Positions 7,523 through 15,555 of a DNA stretch of 37,613 nucleotides are shown here, in pieces. Within the stretch, counting starts at the first letter, position 1; each line of letters opens with the position of its first letter. A program made the position numbers and the translations under genes. The stretch is from the NCBI GenBank assembly GCA_002722295.1, contig PBLF01000018.1, positions 284,143 through 321,755 on the forward strand, given 5' to 3'. The stretch is from Stappia sp. GTDB taxonomy: Bacteria; Pseudomonadota; Alphaproteobacteria; Rhizobiales; Stappiaceae. The notes below the pieces were generated by a model that searched no databases, had not been told where the DNA came from, and saw nothing but the letters and a program-made list of their open reading frames with translations.

Positions 7523-8734
7523 TCAGGGATGTGGATCTGTTCGACGTGTGTCGAGACCCGGAAGCCGTGGTGCCCGGGAGATGACCAGTGCGAGGCCGGC
7601 GGAGGTCGCGCCGAAAATGCACGTCCCGGTCCAGCCCGAAATGGCATAGGCGGCCCCGCCAAGGCCGGCGCCGACGGCACCGCCAGCAAGCATGCAGGCC
7701 ATGAACACGGTGTTGAGCCGGCTGCGGGCGTTCGGATCCAGCGCATAGACGCGTGCCTGATTGGCGACCTGGGAGGACTGCACGGCGAGGTCCAGCACGA
7801 GAATGCCCACCACCAGTCCGGCAAGGGAGCCTTGCCAGAACCCGAAGATCATGAAGGCGAACACGACCAGTCCCGCGCCCGCCGAGACCACGAGGCCTTC
7901 CCCGCGACGGTCGGCGAAGCCGCCGGCAATCGGCGCGGCGAGGGCCCCGGCGACACCCACGAGGGCGAGCAGGCCGACCTCCGTGCCGCCGAGCTGAAAG
8001 CGCGGTTCGGCGAGCAGCAGCGCGAGATTCGACCAGAAGCCCATGAAGGCAGCGAAAATCAGGAATTGCACCGTGACTGCACGCCTGAGAACGGGGTGCG
8101 TGCGCACCAGCGTCCAGAGCGAGCCGATCAGGCGCGGATAGCTCATGTCCGTCGTTGGCGGGACGCGGGGGAGCCAGACTGCGAGCGCCACTCCGATTGC
8201 GATCATCAAGACGGCCGCGAACCAGAAGACGAACGACCAGCCCCAAAGGTCCGAAATCGTTCCGCTGACCGTGCGGGCAAGCAGGATGCCGATCAGGATG
8301 CCTCCCGTGACAGTGCCCAGAACGCGGCCGCGTCCGGTCGGCGGGGCCAGATGCACCGCCAGGGGAACGATCTGCTGCGCCACCGTGGCAAAGAGACCCA
8401 CCGCGAGACTGGCAAGCGCGAGCCAGGCGAAACCCGGCGATACGGCGGCCCCAACCAGGGCGATCACCAGCGCGGCAATGGTCATGAGAATGAGGGAGCG
8501 GCGCTCCATCCGGTCGCCGAGGGGGGCGAGCAGCAGCACGCCGAACGCGTTGCCGGCCTGGGTCAGAACCGGCACGATGGAGACCGCCCCGGCCACCAGT
8601 GCGAAATCCGCGGTCAGATAACCGAGGAATGCCTGATTGTAGTAGCTGTTGGCGACTGCGGCTCCCGCGCCGACCGCGAGCAGGCGGACAAGGGCTGGCG
8701 AGATGTATTCGGAAGGAGAGGGAGGTGTTTGCAT
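7523..8734 (-). CDS. MFS transporter, probable drug or metabolite exporter
   Basis: 403 aa. ATG 8732-8734 is used; an upstream in-frame start would add 15 residues overlapping the LysR operator. About twelve hydrophobic segments are visible. The loop 2-3 motif APLGDRMERRSLILM is the MFS signature A (G-D-R-x-x-R-R), repeated as GGFADRRGEG in the second half. The fifth segment has GTVTGGILIGILLARTVSG, an antiporter-type glycine pattern, which suggests proton-driven export. It is divergent from a LysR gene with an operator-like palindrome between them, so control by that regulator is likely. Confidence 0.8.
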   Translation of the reverse strand: MQTPPSPSEYISPALVRLLAVGAGAAVANSYYNQAFLGYLTADFALVAGAVSIVPVLTQAGNAFGVLLLAPLGDRMERRSLILMTIAALVIALVGAAVSPGFAWLALASLAVGLFATVAQQIVPLAVHLAPPTGRGRVLGTVTGGILIGILLARTVSGTISDLWGWSFVFWFAAVLMIAIGVALAVWLPRVPPTTDMSYPRLIGSLWTLVRTHPVLRRAVTVQFLIFAAFMGFWSNLALLLAEPRFQLGGTEVGLLALVGVAGALAAPIAGGFADRRGEGLVVSAGAGLVVFAFMIFGFWQGSLAGLVVGILVLDLAVQSSQVANQARVYALDPNARSRLNTVFMACMLAGGAVGAGLGGAAYAISGWTGTCIFGATSAGLALVISRAPRLPGLDTRRTDPHP

Positions 8735-8793
8735 GTGGGCAGAGATACATTCCGGCCGAGGCGATACAAACCAGATCACTTGTCGAATGATTT

Positions 8794-8807
8794 AGTTTAT
8801 CTAAACT
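8794..8807. promoter_or_regulatory. LysR-type operator between divergent MFS and LysR genes
   Basis: AGTTTA-TC-TAAACT is a perfect 6+2+6 inverted repeat in the 80-base gap between the MFS start (8734) and the LysR start (8815). With its flanks it reads TTTAGTTTATCTAAA, which fits the T-N11-A rule for LysR sites. It ends 7 bases before the LysR start codon, so binding would also repress the regulator gene. Confidence 0.55.
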
Positions 8808-8814
8808 GTCTCGG

Positions 8815-9702
8815 ATGACGTCATTCATATCCCTCGGCGCCCTGCGCACCTTCGTGGAAGTTGGCCGCCAGGGCAGCATCAAGCGTGCGGCACAAGAGCT
8901 GAATGTGACGCCGGGCGCCGTCAGCCAGCAGGTCAAGGCGCTGGAGGCCCGTTTCGGCGTTCGGCTCCTTGAGCGTGGAAACCGGACGGTGAAGCTGTCG
9001 CCGCAGGGCCTGCAACTGTTTCGTCGGGTCGCGCCGGGCTTCGCCCAGATCGATGCCGCCGTGGACCTGTTCGAGGGACGTCGGCCGGGACCGCGCTCGC
9101 TGGTTGTCAGCACCACGCCGTCTTTTGCCACATGCTGGCTTGCGCCGCGTCTCGGTCGCTTCGCGGCATTGCATCCGGAGATCGAGATCCGGATTGAAAC
9201 CTCGGTGCAGCTCGCGGACGTATCCGGTGGCATGGCGGATGTGGCGCTTCGTCATGGGTCCGGGGAATACCCCGGTCTGAAATCGACCCTTCTGCTCACC
9301 CCGCGCCTTGTCGCGGTTGCAAGCCCCTCCCTTCTGTCGGGCATGCCCCTGGCCGAGCCGGCGGAGTGTCTGCGCTACCCGCTGTTGCAGGATCGGGACC
9401 GGGCGGATTGGCTGACCTGGCTCGAGGCAAATGGCGTCGGGCCGTCCCGCGACGCGGCGAAGGGACCGAGCTATGCCGATGACGCCCTGCTGATCGAAGG
9501 GGCGATTGCCGGACAGGGGCTTGCCGTCGTGCGCGACGTTTACGCAAGCCGTTTTCTGGCCGCCGGAAGCATCATGCTCGCGATAGATGCGCCGGTGCGG
9601 ACCTTTGACAGGTATTTTGTCGTCGTCGAGCCGGACAAGATGGCTGTGCCGAAAGTCGCGGCATTCAGGCAATGGATCATGCGGGAAGCGGGGCTCGGCT
9701 GA
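8815..9702 (+). CDS. LysR-family transcriptional regulator (GcvA-like)
   Basis: 295 aa. The N-terminal helix-turn-helix (residues 5-65) shows LRTFVEVGRQGSIKRAAQEL, VTPGAVSQQVKALEARFG and LLERGNRTVKLSPQG, standard for LysR. The effector domain includes SFATCWLAPRLGRFAALHP, typical of the GcvA/AmpR-like subgroup, ADVALRHGSGEYPGL, and GAIAGQGLAVV near the end. It is divergent from the MFS gene at 7523-8734 across a short gap with a palindrome, so it probably controls that gene and itself. The effector is unknown. It converges with the epimerase gene. Confidence 0.85.
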   Translation: MTSFISLGALRTFVEVGRQGSIKRAAQELNVTPGAVSQQVKALEARFGVRLLERGNRTVKLSPQGLQLFRRVAPGFAQIDAAVDLFEGRRPGPRSLVVSTTPSFATCWLAPRLGRFAALHPEIEIRIETSVQLADVSGGMADVALRHGSGEYPGLKSTLLLTPRLVAVASPSLLSGMPLAEPAECLRYPLLQDRDRADWLTWLEANGVGPSRDAAKGPSYADDALLIEGAIAGQGLAVVRDVYASRFLAAGSIMLAIDAPVRTFDRYFVVVEPDKMAVPKVAAFRQWIMREAGLG

Positions 9703-9763
9703 CTTTTGGTCAGGGCGACCGGTTTCACTGGAAAGGCAACCACAGACCGGAGGCACACGAGGC

Positions 9764-10654
9764 CTATTCCGGCTTCCTGTCGATACGCGAGCCCGCCGGC
9801 AGGACTTCCAGGCTGCCCCGGTCCATCTGCGACAGCACCTCGGAAAAGCCGAAGCGGGGTTGCCAGCCAAGTGCATGTCGCGCAGGGCCGGGATCATACA
9901 CGCGGTCGACGGTGAGCGGGAGCGTCCAGCCTCTTTGCTCGAACGCCGTGGCAAGCCGTGGTGCGCGCAGCCGGATGACGGGTGCCGCGTCCCTCGCCAG
10001 GGCCTCGCAATCCTGCCTCGCAAAGACCGGCGTCGCCGAAATGATGTGGCGCTGGAAGTGCGGCCCGCTGTTCGTCAGTGCTGCGAGATGGGCCTCGGCC
10101 ACGTCGCGGACGTCGATCCCGCGATGCAGCCTGTAGGCGGCCATGACGTCCCCCGGTTCGGGGAAACTCCGCGACATCCGCAGCACCCGGACATCGAAAC
10201 CCGGGCGGGCCATACCTTCAAGGATGTGTTCGGCGTCCAGTTTCGTCCGGTGATAGATGCTCTTCGGAACGGGAACCGTCGCCTCGTCGACCCACGTGCA
10301 GGCGCCGGGCACGATTGCGTTCCCGTACAAGGCCGTCGTGCTGGTCAGGACCAGTCGCTTGACGTCCGCCGCCATCGCCTCGTCGGCAAGGGCTCGGGTT
10401 CCCTCGATGTTGACCCGTTGAAACTCCACGTCTGGGACACCGCCGACGTGCGGGGCATGCAGTGCGGCGGTGTGGATCACCGCGTCGGCGCCTTTCAGAA
10501 GTGGGCGCAGCACGGCCTTGTCGGCGACATCGCCGACGACATGCGTGGTCGAGAACGGATAGCGGTCCAGGCCGATGACCTCGTGATGCCCGGCCAGGGC
10601 GTTGAAGATCGCACGACCGACCCGCCCGGAACTCCCCGTGAGAACTACGCGCAT
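9764..10654 (-). CDS. NAD-dependent epimerase/dehydratase (extended SDR)
   Basis: 296 aa, from ATG 10652-10654. The Rossmann motif TGSSGRVG is at residues 6-13, with Asp30 (VIGLDRY) placed to bind the NAD ribose. The GDVADKAVL block follows, then HTAALHAPHVG, Thr/Ser residues in LTSTTALYG and the catalytic YHRTK (Tyr134, Lys138). The length and C-terminal half fit the small NAD-dependent epimerases/reductases rather than full UDP-sugar epimerases. Its start lies 10 bases inside the end of the upstream LysR gene, so the two are translated as a coupled pair. The substrate is unknown. Confidence 0.8.
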   Translation of the reverse strand: MRVVLTGSSGRVGRAIFNALAGHHEVIGLDRYPFSTTHVVGDVADKAVLRPLLKGADAVIHTAALHAPHVGGVPDVEFQRVNIEGTRALADEAMAADVKRLVLTSTTALYGNAIVPGACTWVDEATVPVPKSIYHRTKLDAEHILEGMARPGFDVRVLRMSRSFPEPGDVMAAYRLHRGIDVRDVAEAHLAALTNSGPHFQRHIISATPVFARQDCEALARDAAPVIRLRAPRLATAFEQRGWTLPLTVDRVYDPGPARHALGWQPRFGFSEVLSQMDRGSLEVLPAGSRIDRKPE

Positions 10655-11577
10655 GTCGACCTCGACGTTTCTGAAAGAAGGTTGGCGGCCATGAAATCGA
10701 CGAAGGCACGCAGCTTCGGTGCCTGGTGCCTGCTCGAGGGCCAGAGGATCCGGAAGGTTCCCGAGTGACCGACCTTGTCGTCCAGCACACTTGTGAGTGT
10801 GCCCCTGGTCAGCCTGTCCGATACGGCGAACTCCGGCAGGCAGGCCAGCCCGCGGCCACGCTCGGCGAGGTCGATAAGAGGTTCGATTGCGCTCGAGACG
10901 GCGGTCCTTGTCGGGGCGGGGACCGGCTTCCCGTCGTCGTCGACGAGATGCCAATCCTCCAGCTTGCCCGTCTGCGGATAGCGATGAAACAGGCCCCTGT
11001 GCGCGGCAAGGTCGCCAGGTGTCTCGGGCGTCCCGTTTTTCTCGAAATAGGCCGGAGCACCTACCAGCCTGTAACCGAATGTCCCCAGCACGCGGGTCAT
11101 GAGCCTGGAATCGCTCGCCTCGCCCGTGCGGATTACGGCATCGAAGCCTTCCTCGATCACATCGACAAGACGGTCGGAAAAGTCGAGGTCGAGCTCAATG
11201 TCCGGCCAGGCATGCATGAATGCCGAGAGGGTGGGCATCATCAGCATGCCGACCACGGGCAGGCTCACGCGCAACACACCGCGCGGATGCGCACGCGTCC
11301 GCGAGAGTTCCAGTTCGGCCGCCTCCACTTCGCAGAAAATCCGTCTGCACCGTTCCAGAAAGAGACTGCCTTCCGGCGTCAGCGTGATCGCGCGCGTCGA
11401 GCGATGGAACAGCCTCACTCCAAGGCGCTCCTCCAGCCGGGCGACCGCCTTTCCGACGGCCGACGACGAGATGCCGAGCTGTCGTCCGGCTGCCGTGAAG
11501 CTGCGGGTTTCCGCTGCCTGCACGAAAACGTTGAGTGCGCCGAGACTGTCCGTGGGAAGGGTCATGATTGCGGACAT
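10645..11577 (-). CDS. LysR-family transcriptional regulator (CrgA/AaeR-like group)
   Basis: 310 aa from ATG 11575-11577; ATG 11563-11565 is an equally possible start, and neither has a strong ribosome-binding site. The helix-turn-helix reads LNVFVQAAETRSFTAAGRQL, SSSAVGKAVARLEERLGVRL and HRSTRAITLTPEG. The effector domain has the RGVLRVSLPVVGMLMMP and DAVIRTGEASDSRL blocks of the group that usually controls neighbouring oxidoreductases or efflux pumps. Its last codons overlap the start of the epimerase gene. It is divergent from the MFS gene at 11763, which it may regulate. Confidence 0.85.
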   Translation of the reverse strand: MSAIMTLPTDSLGALNVFVQAAETRSFTAAGRQLGISSSAVGKAVARLEERLGVRLFHRSTRAITLTPEGSLFLERCRRIFCEVEAAELELSRTRAHPRGVLRVSLPVVGMLMMPTLSAFMHAWPDIELDLDFSDRLVDVIEEGFDAVIRTGEASDSRLMTRVLGTFGYRLVGAPAYFEKNGTPETPGDLAAHRGLFHRYPQTGKLEDWHLVDDDGKPVPAPTRTAVSSAIEPLIDLAERGRGLACLPEFAVSDRLTRGTLTSVLDDKVGHSGTFRILWPSSRHQAPKLRAFVDFMAANLLSETSRSTCA

Positions 11578-11762
11578 GATAGTCCGAAGTGAGAAGAATT
11601 GAAGCCTGTTTTTCCGGAAGGCGCACCATGCCACCTCTGGCGATATCGCAATGTCCAAACGAGGTTTTGCATGACTGTTCCCCACCGGGCCCGCTTTTCG
11701 GCCACACCGCATCCCACCGTGTTCATCGTCAACGTCGAGGCGGTCCCCGGGGAGGGCGGCGA

Positions 11763-12983
11763 ATGAGCGGGCGCGAATGCCGTGAAGGCACATTTCCGGG
11801 AGCTTCGTCCACGTCATACGCGGGCGAAGGCCTGCCCTGGGGTGGATTGCTGGCGCTTTCCATGGCGGCCTTCATCACCATTTTGACCGAAGCGTTGCCG
11901 GCGGGGCTGCTGCCTGCCATCGGTGCCGGCCTTGGCGTTTCGGAGGCTGCCGCTGGCCAGCTCGTCACCGTTTACGCGGTGGGATCGCTTGCCGCCGCCA
12001 TTCCCCTGACGGCGTACACCCAGGGATACCGCCGCCGTCCGCTTCTGCTTGCCGCGATCGTCGGCTTTCTGCTTGCCAACACGGTCACGGCGCTGTCCGG
12101 GAGCTATGCGCTGACGCTTGTGGCACGCCTTGTGGCCGGCGTCGCCGCCGGCCTGCTCTGGGCGCTGGCGGCCGGATACGCCGCCCGCATGGCGCCTGAA
12201 CATCTCAAGGGGAGGGCGATTGCGGTCGCGATGGCGGGAACGCCGCTGGCACTTTCGCTCGGCGTGCCGGCGGGAACCTTTCTTGGGGCGTTGATCGGGT
12301 GGCGGGCCTGCTTCGGGGTGATGAGTGTCCTGACGGTGGTTCTCGTCTTCTGGGTGCTGGCCCGGGTGCCGGATTTCCCCGGGGCGCCGGAAGGTGCGCG
12401 CCGGTCACTGAAGGGGGTGTTCTTGTTGCCCGGGATCCGTCAGGTCCTGCTTGTCGTGCTGACCTTCGTGCTCGCCCACAACATCCTCTACACCTATATC
12501 GCGCCATTCCTTGCCGGTGCCGGCATGATGAAGCGCACCGACACCGTCCTGCTCGTCTTCGGCATTGCGTCGCTGATCGGCATCTGGGTGGTGGGTATTC
12601 TGATCGACCGGCGCTTGCGGGAGCTGACGCTCCTCAGCACCGCGCTCTTCGCGTGCTCGGCGGTGGCGCTCTGGTTGAGGGGAGACAATCCGGCGGTCAT
12701 CTATGGTGCCGTTGCCGTGTGGGGCCTGGCCTTTGGCGGCTGCGCGACGCTGTTTCAGACGGCGAGCGCCAAGACCGCGGGCCCGGCGGCCGATCTCGCC
12801 CAGTCCATGCTTGTTACGACATGGAATACGGCAATCGCGGGCGGAGGCATCGTCGGAGGGCTCTTGCTCGACCGTCTGGGTGTCGGGGCTTTCGCGCCGA
12901 GCGTGCTGGCGCTGCTTGCGGTGGCGTTTTGCGTGACGCTCAGTGCCGGCGGACACGGGTTTGCGCGCCATCGCCAGGCATGA
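11763..12983 (+). CDS. MFS transporter, AraJ/NepI-like efflux protein
   Basis: 406 aa. ATG 11763 follows GGGGAGGGCGG; a frame open further upstream (from 11589) has no such site and poor codon use. Twelve hydrophobic segments are visible. The first contains FITILTEALPAGLLPAI and the loop after the second has TAYTQGYRRRPLLL in place of the usual G-D-R-x-G-R-R. The fifth has VAMAGTPLALSLGVPAGTFLG, the antiporter pattern of DHA1-family exporters such as AraJ, NepI and YdhP. The C-half has QTASAKTAGPAADLAQSM and NTAIAGGGIVGG, typical of that subfamily. Probable proton-driven export of a sugar, nucleoside or drug. Divergent from the LysR gene at 10645. Confidence 0.8.
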   Translation: MSGRECREGTFPGASSTSYAGEGLPWGGLLALSMAAFITILTEALPAGLLPAIGAGLGVSEAAAGQLVTVYAVGSLAAAIPLTAYTQGYRRRPLLLAAIVGFLLANTVTALSGSYALTLVARLVAGVAAGLLWALAAGYAARMAPEHLKGRAIAVAMAGTPLALSLGVPAGTFLGALIGWRACFGVMSVLTVVLVFWVLARVPDFPGAPEGARRSLKGVFLLPGIRQVLLVVLTFVLAHNILYTYIAPFLAGAGMMKRTDTVLLVFGIASLIGIWVVGILIDRRLRELTLLSTALFACSAVALWLRGDNPAVIYGAVAVWGLAFGGCATLFQTASAKTAGPAADLAQSMLVTTWNTAIAGGGIVGGLLLDRLGVGAFAPSVLALLAVAFCVTLSAGGHGFARHRQA

Positions 12984-13033
12984 AGCGTCTGATCAACAAA
13001 GATCCGGGAGTGCGCTTGCGACGAGAGGCTTTT

Positions 13034-13047
13034 CTTTGAAATCAAAG
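13034..13047. repeat. Short inverted repeat between MFS and csaA genes
   Basis: CTTTGA-AA-TCAAAG is a perfect 6+2+6 palindrome; GGCTTT just upstream can also pair with AAAGCC. It lies 51 bases after the MFS stop and 78 before csaA. It may be a weak transcript end or an operator; the sequence does not decide. Confidence 0.3.
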
Positions 13048-13124
13048 CCGTTAGGTTCGCGCGGGATATCTTTAGGGAGCGCGTGCGGACAATGTTTCGC
13101 AAGCCAGAGCCAGGGAAGAGCCTC

Positions 13125-13496
13125 ATGCACGCCACACACACGCTTGACGCACCGGCCGCGCCGGAGATCGCTTTCAACGATTTTCTGGCCGTGGACATCC
13201 GCATCGGCACCATCGTTTCAGCCGAGCCTTACCCCGAGGCTCGCAAGCCCGCCTTCAAGCTGGTGATCGATTTCGGGCCAACCATCGGTCAGAAGAAGAC
13301 CAGCGCCCAGATCACCGAGCACTACACGCCGGAGACGCTGCTTGGCCGGCAGGTCGCTGCGGTGGTGAACTTCCCGCCCCGCCAGATCGGCAAGTTCATG
13401 TCCGAGGTCCTGACGCTCGGCTTCGCCGACGAGAACGGTGCGGTGGTGCTGTTCAAGCCTGACCAGAAGGTGCCGGACGGAAGCCGCCTGTTCTGA
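13125..13496 (+). CDS. csaA: CsaA-type tRNA-binding protein
   Basis: 123 aa from ATG 13125 behind GGAAGAG; a GTG at 13083 would add 14 residues. The whole protein is one OB-fold of the EMAP-II/MetRS-C type. It reads FLAVDIRIGTIVSAEPYPEA, ARKPAFKLVIDFGP, QKKTSAQITEHYTPE, LLGRQVAAVVNFPPRQIG, KFMSEVLTLGF and VVLFKPDQKVPDGSRL, which is close to the CsaA consensus along its length. CsaA is a homodimer that binds tRNA and was reported to help secretion as a chaperone-like factor. It is usually monocistronic, as here. Confidence 0.9.
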   Translation: MHATHTLDAPAAPEIAFNDFLAVDIRIGTIVSAEPYPEARKPAFKLVIDFGPTIGQKKTSAQITEHYTPETLLGRQVAAVVNFPPRQIGKFMSEVLTLGFADENGAVVLFKPDQKVPDGSRLF

Positions 13497-13531
13497 GACG
13501 ATCCGTCTTCTCGGACCTGAGACAAGCTTGA

Positions 13532-13560
13532 GCGCCACGCCGGGAGCCCCTGCGTGGCGC
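13532..13560. terminator. Stem-loop between convergent csaA and GntR genes
   Basis: GCGCCACGC at 13532-13540 pairs perfectly with GCGTGGCGC at 13552-13560 around an 11-base loop. It sits between the csaA stop (13496) and the GntR stop (13583), the place for a bidirectional terminator. No T-run follows on the + strand and only CAAGCTTG follows on the minus strand, so strength is uncertain. Confidence 0.5.
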
Positions 13561-13582
13561 CATTCATGTCGGGAGTCGGGTG

Positions 13583-14287
13583 CTATCGGCTCTCCACCTG
13601 CTCCGGCCCGACCGTGTCGAAGAGGCGGACAACCGCCTTTTGCGCCGTTGCAATGTGGAACACGAGCGCCTCACGCAATGTGTCGCGCTCCCGCCGCGCA
13701 AGCGCCTCGACGATGGGAACATGGGTTTCGGCGATGCGGTGCGGATCGTCGTAGAGCTTGCCGATGAGCGTGATGCCGGCGCGCATTTCGTTTGCCAGTT
13801 CATCGTAGACCTTGAGCAGCCGGGCGTTGCCGCTGGCAGTGCAGAGCATTCGGTGAAAGGCGAAGTCCTCGAAGATCTGTCGTTCCACCGATCCGTCGTC
13901 GGCGAGCTCGTAGAGCGTGTCGATCTGTCGTCGCAGGTCCTCGATCGCTGCGTCGCTCGCCCGCTCGATGGCCAGTTCTCCCGCGTGAAGCTCCAGCCCG
14001 ATGCGCAACTCGTAGAGGTCGCGCAGGTCGAACGCCGTCAGGGTGCGCACGAAGAAGCCGCGCCGTGGGCTCGACACCACCAGTCCCTGGCTTTCCAGCA
14101 GACGCGCGGCCTCTCGCACGGGCGCACGGCTTGTGCCGAATTCCTTTGAAAGCTGAAGCTCGGTGAGCCGCTGGCCCGGTTTCAGCCGTCCCGCGACGAT
14201 CGCTTCCGTGATCTGGCGCGCGATCTGGGTCACGAGATCGGTCGCGGACACCATCGAGAAAAGTTTGCCGTCGTCCATCTCGCCCAT
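13583..14287 (-). CDS. GntR-family regulator with FCD domain
   Basis: 234 aa. ATG 14285-14287 follows GGAAG; an ATG at 14276-14278 is a possible alternative. The N-terminal winged helix (about residues 15-85) contains TEAIVAGRLKPGQRLTELQL, TSRAPVREAARLLESQGLV and SPRRGFFVRTL. The C-terminal all-helical FCD domain (about 90-225) has the Asp/His metal-type set in FEDFAFHRML, AETHVPIVEAL and LVFHIATAQ. Such regulators normally bind small organic acids. It is divergent from the aldolase-ABC-aminotransferase operon and a perfect 12-base palindrome lies between them, so it is the likely repressor of that operon. Confidence 0.88.
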   Translation of the reverse strand: MGEMDDGKLFSMVSATDLVTQIARQITEAIVAGRLKPGQRLTELQLSKEFGTSRAPVREAARLLESQGLVVSSPRRGFFVRTLTAFDLRDLYELRIGLELHAGELAIERASDAAIEDLRRQIDTLYELADDGSVERQIFEDFAFHRMLCTASGNARLLKVYDELANEMRAGITLIGKLYDDPHRIAETHVPIVEALARRERDTLREALVFHIATAQKAVVRLFDTVGPEQVESR

Positions 14288-14679
14288 CGTTTCTTCCGGC
14301 GAAACATACCGCCGGGATCTCGGTTCGTCCTTGCATCCGCGTTCGTGAGGGATGCCGGAATCGCGCTCGCGTCGCCCGGGACGTCGATACGCCGGCTGCC
14401 GCTCCGGCGCCACGAGCGGTTCGTGATGCGGAGCGGAAACCACACCCCCCGCGCCTTGCGAGGGCCGTCTTGTGATCCGAACGGCGGTGGTTCGCAACCG
14501 CGCAATCTGCCCAACAATGGAGCAGGAATTGAAGATTGTCGACAATTGACATTGAGCCGCGCCACGTGCCAGCTTTCCCGTATGACGGAATGTCGCAGGT
14601 AGGCGTCCGGCCTTGTGCGACGTTTCCACACAGACACGTTTCCCGCGCCGCTGCCGGCGCCCAGACCCGGAAGGTTCCG
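14288..14679. other. Divergent intergenic region between GntR gene and the catabolic operon
   Basis: This 392-base stretch holds no convincing gene. Frames open across it on both strands are GC-rich shadows without ribosome-binding sites. It holds the palindrome at 14535-14546, immediately followed by TTGACA (14546-14551), which would serve as a -35 box for the operon; no strong -10 follows at the usual spacing. Confidence 0.5.
14535..14546. promoter_or_regulatory. Perfect palindrome, candidate GntR/FCD operator
   Basis: ATTGTCGACAAT is fully self-complementary. FadR/FCD-subfamily GntR proteins commonly bind TTGTNNACAA-like sites, so this fits the divergent regulator. Its last base overlaps a TTGACA sequence that could be a -35 element for the + strand operon, placing a bound regulator across the promoter. 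Confidence 0.55.
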
Positions 14680-15465
14680 ATGTCAGTTCCGAGTTCCGCC
14701 GCGACCGCGCTTTCCGCCGACGCCGGTCAGCCGATCGAGCGCATCCAGCTCGCCGCCGCGTATCGCCTGGTCGCCCATTTCGGAATGGATGACAGCATCT
14801 TCACCCACATCTCCTGCAAGGCTCCGGCGGAGGAGGGGGAGCATGCGTTCCTGATCAATCCCTATGGGCTGCGTTTCGATGAGGTGACCGCCTCGAGCCT
14901 CGTGACCGTCGACATCGATGGCAACGTGCTGCGGGACACACATGGTTCCGGGATGAACAAGGCCGGCTTCACGATCCATTCGGCCGTTCACGCGGCGCGC
15001 CCCGAGGTGCATTGCGTGCTGCACACGCATACGGTGGCGGGCGTTGCGATCTCCTCCATGGACGAGGGGATCCTGCCGTTGAACCAGTGGTCGCTGCAGT
15101 TCCACAACCGCATTGCCTTCCACGACTATGAGGGCATTGCGCTGGACCTCGCCGAGCGTGAGCGCCTCGTCGCGGACCTTGGCGAACGCAACGTGATGAT
15201 CCTCCGCAATCATGGGCTTCTGACGTGCGGCCGCTCCGTCGGCGAAGCCTTCTCGCTGATGTTCAACATGGAGCGCACCTGCAAGGCGCAACTGGCGATC
15301 ATGTCGTCGGGTGGCGTGCAGCGGCGCATCGATCCCGAGCTCGCGGAAAAGACCGCCCGCCAGTACGAGGGGTGGGGCGAGAAACACTCCGCCAACAGGC
15401 CCGACCCGCAGTGGGAGGCCTTCCAGCGCCTGGCGCTGAAGCACTACCCGGATCTCGTGAACTGA
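14680..15465 (+). CDS. Class II aldolase/adducin-family protein lacking the catalytic Glu
   Basis: 261 aa from ATG 14680 behind GGAAGG; a longer frame upstream lacks a ribosome-binding site. The fold is that of class II aldolases: YRLVAHFGMDDSIFTHIS, LINPYGLRFDEVT, HTHTVAG with zinc ligands His115 and His117, and a third His in MILRNHGLLT (about 180). In L-fuculose-phosphate aldolase the catalytic Glu sits four residues before a conserved His; here that stretch is GFTIH (96-100), with Gly96 in the Glu position. This is the adducin-like variant, so a retro-aldol reaction is doubtful; a decarboxylase, isomerase or other metal role is possible. It is the first gene of an operon with a peptide ABC importer. 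Confidence 0.82.
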   Translation: MSVPSSAATALSADAGQPIERIQLAAAYRLVAHFGMDDSIFTHISCKAPAEEGEHAFLINPYGLRFDEVTASSLVTVDIDGNVLRDTHGSGMNKAGFTIHSAVHAARPEVHCVLHTHTVAGVAISSMDEGILPLNQWSLQFHNRIAFHDYEGIALDLAERERLVADLGERNVMILRNHGLLTCGRSVGEAFSLMFNMERTCKAQLAIMSSGGVQRRIDPELAEKTARQYEGWGEKHSANRPDPQWEAFQRLALKHYPDLVN

Positions 15466-15555
15466 TCCGGCCCCGGGTTTTCCAGAGCCCGGCCAGAGGA
15501 GGCGGAAACACGAGGCAAAAGCCCGGCCGCCGATTACCGAGGGGAACAGACCGCA

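Noticed and set aside
7437..9233. A 598-codon minus-strand frame through the MFS and LysR genes
   Set aside because: The MFS protein is encoded in a different minus-strand frame with twelve hydrophobic segments; this frame is Arg/Pro/Ser-rich and non-hydrophobic.
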